From positions 62,001 through 126,000 of the forward strand of contig JBJEVT010000031.1 in assembly GCA_051884615.1 (NCBI GenBank): a DNA stretch of 64,000 nt. Reading direction: 5' to 3'. The DNA comes from UBA1724 sp051884615. GTDB lineage: Bacteria; Verrucomicrobiota; Lentisphaeria; Oligosphaerales; Oligosphaeraceae. A model generated the notes under the pieces. That model was not told the DNA's origin. It saw nothing but the letters and a program-made list of their open reading frames with translations, and ran no database searches. Both the position numbers and the translations under genes were made by a program. Shown here piece by piece: positions 60,500 through 64,000 of the stretch (the first letter of the stretch is position 1; each line of letters begins with the position of its first letter).

Positions 60500-63313
60500 A
60501 TGACGGAAAAGCGAAAGAGTGGCAAGAGTGTTGTGCGTCATGGGGCATCTGCGCCGCAGGCGCCCTCTGGTGTGAAGTATGTGTATCGCTTTGGCCAGAA
60601 CGAAGCGGAAGGCAATGCGGAGATGCGGAATCTCCTGGGCGGCAAGGGGGCGAACCTGGCGGAGATGAGCCGCCTGGGGCTGCCCGTGCCCGCCGGATTC
60701 ACCATCACCACCGAGTGCTGCAACGAGTATTTCGCCCTGGACGGGAATTTCCCGCCGGAGCTGAAGGCGCAGGTGGAGGAGGCGCTCGCCGTGGTGGAAC
60801 GGCAGATGGGACGCAAATATGGCGACCCCAAGAACCCCCTTCTGGTCTCCTGCCGCTCCGGCGCCCGGAAATCCATGCCCGGCATGATGGACACCGTCCT
60901 GAACATCGGACTCTCCACCGCCACCATCCCCGGACTCATCGCCCAGACCAAGAACGAACGCTTCGTCTGGGACTCCTACCGCCGACTGATCATGATGTAT
61001 GCGGACGTGGTCATGGAAAAGGCCGAGGGCATCGACCCCATCGACGGCAAGGGCATCCGGAAACTCCTGGATGACATGCTGGCGCAGTATAAATACATCA
61101 AGGACTACAAGTCCGACACCGACCTGACCACCGCCGACCTGCGGGACCTCTCCAGCGCCTTCAAGCGCCGCATCAAGGAGGTCCTGGGAACCGAGTTCCC
61201 CGACGACCCCGTCCAGCAGCTCTGGGGCGGCATCGGCGCCGTCTTCAAGAGCTGGAACGGGGCCAAGGCCATCTCCTACCGCCGCATCGAGGACATCCCG
61301 GACACCTGGGGCACCGCCGTGAACGTCCAGACCATGGTCTTCGGCAACATGGGCGACACCAGCGCCACGGGCGTGGCCTTCACCCGAAACCCCGCCACCG
61401 GCGAAAACAAGTTCTTCGGCGAATGGCTGGTGAACGCCCAGGGCGAGGACGTGGTGGCGGGCATCCGCACCCCCAGCCCCCTGAACAACGAGACCAAGAA
61501 CGACCGGAACCGGAAGATGAAGTCCATGGCCGAGGTGATGCCCCAGGCCTACAAGGAGCTGGTGGAGATCCGGAACATCCTGGAGAAGCACTACCACGAC
61601 ATGCAGGACCTGGAGTTCACCGTGGAGAACGGAAAGCTCTTCATGCTCCAGTGCCGCGTGGGCAAGCGGGGCGGCAAGGCCGCCGTGACCATGGCCCTGG
61701 ACATGCTGGCGGAGAAGCTCATTGACGAGCCCACCGCCGTCATGCGGGTGCAGCCCAACCAGGTCATCGAGTTCCTGCTGCCCATCATCGAGCCCGCCGC
61801 CGAGCAGCGCTCCCGGGTGCTGGTCCAGGGGCTGCCCGCCGGCCCCGGCGCCGCCTTCGGCGGCATCTACTTTTCCAGCCAGGATGCGGTGGAGGCCGTG
61901 AAGCTGGGCAAGAAGGTGATTCTGGTGCGGGAGGAGACCAATCCCGAGGACGTGGAGGGCATGCGCAGCGCCGACGGCATCCTCACCGCCCGGGGAGGCA
62001 TGACCAGCCACGCCGCCCTGGTGGCCCGCGGCTGGGGCAAATCCTGCATCGTGGGCGCCAGCGACATGCTGGTGGACGAGGTGAACAAGACCGTCCGCAT
62101 CGGGGAGCGCACCCTGCATGAGGGCGATGTCATCACCATCAACGGCTCCAAGGGCTTCGCCTACGAAGGGGAGCTGCCCCTGGTGCCTCCCACCGCCGGC
62201 GCGGACTACTCCAAGTTCCTCCGCTTCATGAATCTGGTGGACAAGCACCGCACCATGGGCGTGCGCGCCAACGCGGACAATCCCGCCGACGCCCAGAAGG
62301 CCAAGGAGTTCGGCGCGGAGGGCATCGGCCTGTTCCGCACGGAGCACATGTTCTACGGCACCGGCAGCGCCCAGCCCCTCTTCCTCCTCCGGAAGATGAT
62401 TCTCTGCGTGGATTCCAAGGACCGCATCGCCGTCCTCAAGGAGCTCTTCCCCGCCATGAAGAACGACATCAAGCAGACCATGAAGGTCATGGGCGACTAC
62501 CCGGTGACGGTCCGTCTGCTGGATCCCCCCCTCCACGAGTTCGTGCCCCATTCCAAGACGGGCCGCATGGAGCTCTCCCGTTCCCTGAACGTGGCCGAGG
62601 ACGAGATTGTGAAGCGCATCGACGCCCTGGCGGAGTCCAACCCCATGATGGGCCATCGCGGCGTCCGTCTGTCGGTGACCTATCCCGAGATCACGGAATT
62701 CCAGGTGCGCGCCATCTTTCAGGCCGCCGCCGAGATCATGGGGGAGGAGAACCGGAAGGTGGTGCCCGAGATCATGGTCCCCATCACCTGCGACGTGCGG
62801 GAGCTGCGCTATGTGGCCAACATCGTCAAGAACGTCCATGCGGAGATCAAGCGCCGCTTCGACTTCAAGGAATTCCCCTACCACCTGGGCACCATGATCG
62901 AAATCCCCCGCGCCGCCCTCAACGCCGACAAGCTTGCCACCGTGGCGGAGTTCTTCTCCTTCGGCACCAACGACCTCACCCAGATGACCTTCGGCTTCTC
63001 CCGGGATGACATCGGCTCCTTCATGGGGGAATATCTCAACCGCCACATCATCGACGCCGATCCCTTCCAGACCATCGACGTGGATGGCGTGGGACAGCTC
63101 ATCGAGATGGCCGCCGAGAAGGGCAGGGGCGTCCGCAAGGATCTGCACCTGGGCATCTGCGGCGAGCAGGGCGGCGACCCCGCCTCCGTGGAGTTCTGCT
63201 ATCGGGCGGGCCTCACCTATGTGAGCTGCTCTCCCTTCCGGGTGCCCATCGCCCGGGTGGCGGCCGCCCAGGCCGCCATCCGCGCCCAGGAAGAGAAGAA
63301 GGCCGCCCGGTAG
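60500..63313 (+). CDS. ppdK: Pyruvate, phosphate dikinase
   Basis: Interconverts pyruvate, ATP and phosphate with PEP, AMP and PPi; in anaerobes it often runs glycolytically. The 937-residue protein has the N-terminal nucleotide-binding part (VYRFGQNEAEGNAEMRNLLGGKGANLAEM, core LLGGKGANLAEM; SCRSGARKSMPGMMDT), the phosphohistidine domain with GGMTSHAALVARGWGK (His504), and the C-terminal PEP barrel: GIGLFRTEHMF and CGEQGGDP. The start at 60500 (MTEKRKSGK) has AAGGAAA nearby and adds a short basic extension. An upstream ATG at 60452 is in frame but has no better ribosome site. No accessory regulatory gene is seen. Confidence 0.96.
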   Translation: MTEKRKSGKSVVRHGASAPQAPSGVKYVYRFGQNEAEGNAEMRNLLGGKGANLAEMSRLGLPVPAGFTITTECCNEYFALDGNFPPELKAQVEEALAVVERQMGRKYGDPKNPLLVSCRSGARKSMPGMMDTVLNIGLSTATIPGLIAQTKNERFVWDSYRRLIMMYADVVMEKAEGIDPIDGKGIRKLLDDMLAQYKYIKDYKSDTDLTTADLRDLSSAFKRRIKEVLGTEFPDDPVQQLWGGIGAVFKSWNGAKAISYRRIEDIPDTWGTAVNVQTMVFGNMGDTSATGVAFTRNPATGENKFFGEWLVNAQGEDVVAGIRTPSPLNNETKNDRNRKMKSMAEVMPQAYKELVEIRNILEKHYHDMQDLEFTVENGKLFMLQCRVGKRGGKAAVTMALDMLAEKLIDEPTAVMRVQPNQVIEFLLPIIEPAAEQRSRVLVQGLPAGPGAAFGGIYFSSQDAVEAVKLGKKVILVREETNPEDVEGMRSADGILTARGGMTSHAALVARGWGKSCIVGASDMLVDEVNKTVRIGERTLHEGDVITINGSKGFAYEGELPLVPPTAGADYSKFLRFMNLVDKHRTMGVRANADNPADAQKAKEFGAEGIGLFRTEHMFYGTGSAQPLFLLRKMILCVDSKDRIAVLKELFPAMKNDIKQTMKVMGDYPVTVRLLDPPLHEFVPHSKTGRMELSRSLNVAEDEIVKRIDALAESNPMMGHRGVRLSVTYPEITEFQVRAIFQAAAEIMGEENRKVVPEIMVPITCDVRELRYVANIVKNVHAEIKRRFDFKEFPYHLGTMIEIPRAALNADKLATVAEFFSFGTNDLTQMTFGFSRDDIGSFMGEYLNRHIIDADPFQTIDVDGVGQLIEMAAEKGRGVRKDLHLGICGEQGGDPASVEFCYRAGLTYVSCSPFRVPIARVAAAQAAIRAQEEKKAAR

Positions 63314-63337
63314 AAGAACCGCCTCTGTCTCCCTCCC

Positions 63338-63370
63338 GCCGCGGGGGGATTCTCCGGAATCCCCCGCGGC
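63338..63370 (+). terminator. Strong GC hairpin after ppdK
   Basis: GCCGCGGGG and GATTC pair with GAATC and CCCCGCGGC around ctcc; one G is bulged. 25 bases after the stop; no T tract. Confidence 0.65.
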
Positions 63371-63409
63371 GTTCCCCCCCCCCTCCTCCCCCGTCCCCGG
63401 CTTGTCTCC

Positions 63410-64000
63410 ATGTCCATGACAGAGAAAATGGATGCTCCCGCCCCCGGAATCCGGGAATTGGCACGGCTTCTGAAGGCCGCCCGGCGCATTGCCGTGCTCA
63501 CCGGGGCCGGCATGTCCACCGAAAGCGGGATTCCGGATTTCCGGTCTCCCGGCGGGTTGTATGAGACGGTGGGGGAGGGCATCTTCCAGCTGGACGCCTT
63601 CCAGGCGCACCCGGAGCGTTTCTGGCGGGCCATCGGCCCCTTCTACCAGAGCGTCCTTCAGGCTAGCCCCAACCCCGGCCACGAATTTCTGGCCGCCCTG
63701 GAGAAGGCTCCCTGGGAGAAGGAAGTCTGCGTGGCGACCCAGAATATCGACGTCCTCCACCAGAAGGCGGGCTCCCGCACCGTCTGCACTCTCCATGGCA
63801 CCATGGAGAGGCTCCAATGCCCCCGCTGCGACTTCCAGGATCACAGCCTCCCCTTCCTGCCGGTGATGGAGAAGGGGGAGTGCCCCCGGTGTCCCCGGTG
63901 CGGCGCCATCCTGAAGCCCGCCATCGTCTTCTTCGGCGAGGAACTGCCGCAACGGGATTTCTCCACGGCGGTCCGGGCGTTCCAGGACTGCGATCTTGCC
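63410..64000 (+). CDS. NAD-dependent protein deacetylase, sirtuin family (3' truncated by window edge)
   Basis: Removes acetyl groups from lysines using NAD+. The visible 197 codons start at 63410 (MSMTEKMD; the ATG at 63416 is an alternative) and run off the right edge. Motifs: VLTGAGMSTESGIPDFRSPGG (cores GAGMSTESGIPDFRS), the NAD-binding TQNIDVLHQKAG, the catalytic LHGTMERLQC with its His, a Cys4 zinc site (CPRCDF ... CPRCPRCGA) and KPAIVFFGEELP. It is about 170 bp from ppdK, which might be co-regulated, though a strong hairpin separates them. Confidence 0.95.
   Translation, partial: MSMTEKMDAPAPGIRELARLLKAARRIAVLTGAGMSTESGIPDFRSPGGLYETVGEGIFQLDAFQAHPERFWRAIGPFYQSVLQASPNPGHEFLAALEKAPWEKEVCVATQNIDVLHQKAGSRTVCTLHGTMERLQCPRCDFQDHSLPFLPVMEKGECPRCPRCGAILKPAIVFFGEELPQRDFSTAVRAFQDCDLA

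Noticed and set aside
60485..63952. A 1155-codon open frame on the minus strand
   Set aside because: It mirrors ppdK and the sirtuin, and its translation is low-complexity (Gly, His, Val, Leu).

Overview
The window is GC-rich, densely coded chromosome from a Gram-negative bacterium. An outer membrane is implied by a TolC/RND efflux operon, Lol lipoprotein-export genes, an LPS-core glycosyltransferase/kinase and signal-peptide lipoproteins. The gene mix suggests a fermentative, glycan-degrading member of the PVC group, perhaps Lentisphaerota or Kiritimatiellota: 2-oxoacid:ferredoxin oxidoreductase, pyruvate phosphate dikinase, glycogen synthesis, GH95, GH106-like and clan GH-A glycosidases, and proteins carrying family-9-like carbohydrate modules. 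That placement is inferred from gene content and style; no rRNA is present.

Layout. 1-7074 (minus): tig-clpP-clpX-amidase-pyrE-secA (secA runs off the left edge), protein quality control and secretion plus envelope and pyrimidine genes. 7517-15150: three carbohydrate genes (a secreted clan GH-A protein, a cytosolic GH106-like protein, nagB). 15183-17509: an AT-rich type II restriction-modification island flanked by a direct repeat of about 46 bp that copies part of the nagB terminator. 17517-29137 (minus): SRP RNA, dnaX, recR, iorA, iorB, an epimerase, a LMW phosphatase, trmO, a TPR-like membrane protein, an orphan YejB-like permease, a secreted protein, xseA and xseB. 29465-35026 (minus): glgB, glgA, a stand-alone glycogen-binding-module protein and a secreted protein. 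35416-43499 (plus): alkaline phosphatase, a YibE/F-like membrane protein, lolE/lolD, a YeiH-type exporter and a GH95 fucosidase. 43501-46223: an XRE-like regulator, a lipoprotein, tRNA-Tyr and a degenerate nuclease-like protein. 46497-53686 (plus): tetR, tolC, MFP, RND pump and a PII-like protein. 53736-64000 (plus): a WaaG-WaaP fusion, tRNA-Gly, a Gfo/Idh/MocA oxidoreductase, a YraN protein, a NYN-LOTUS protein, an M15-like peptidase, a 35-residue basic protein followed by a hairpin array, ppdK and a partial sirtuin.

Beyond gene calls, four signals stand out: the restriction-modification island with its long direct repeat; a recurring TTGCAA-N16-TAYATT promoter in front of tRNA-Tyr, tRNA-Gly and a tiny basic-protein gene, with a weaker version before the SRP RNA; the WaaG-WaaP fusion; and a run of four hairpins between the 35-residue gene and ppdK. 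Because GC content is high, very long open frames lie opposite most real genes and were discarded. Many start codons lack a clear Shine-Dalgarno sequence, so several starts are judgement calls and are flagged.
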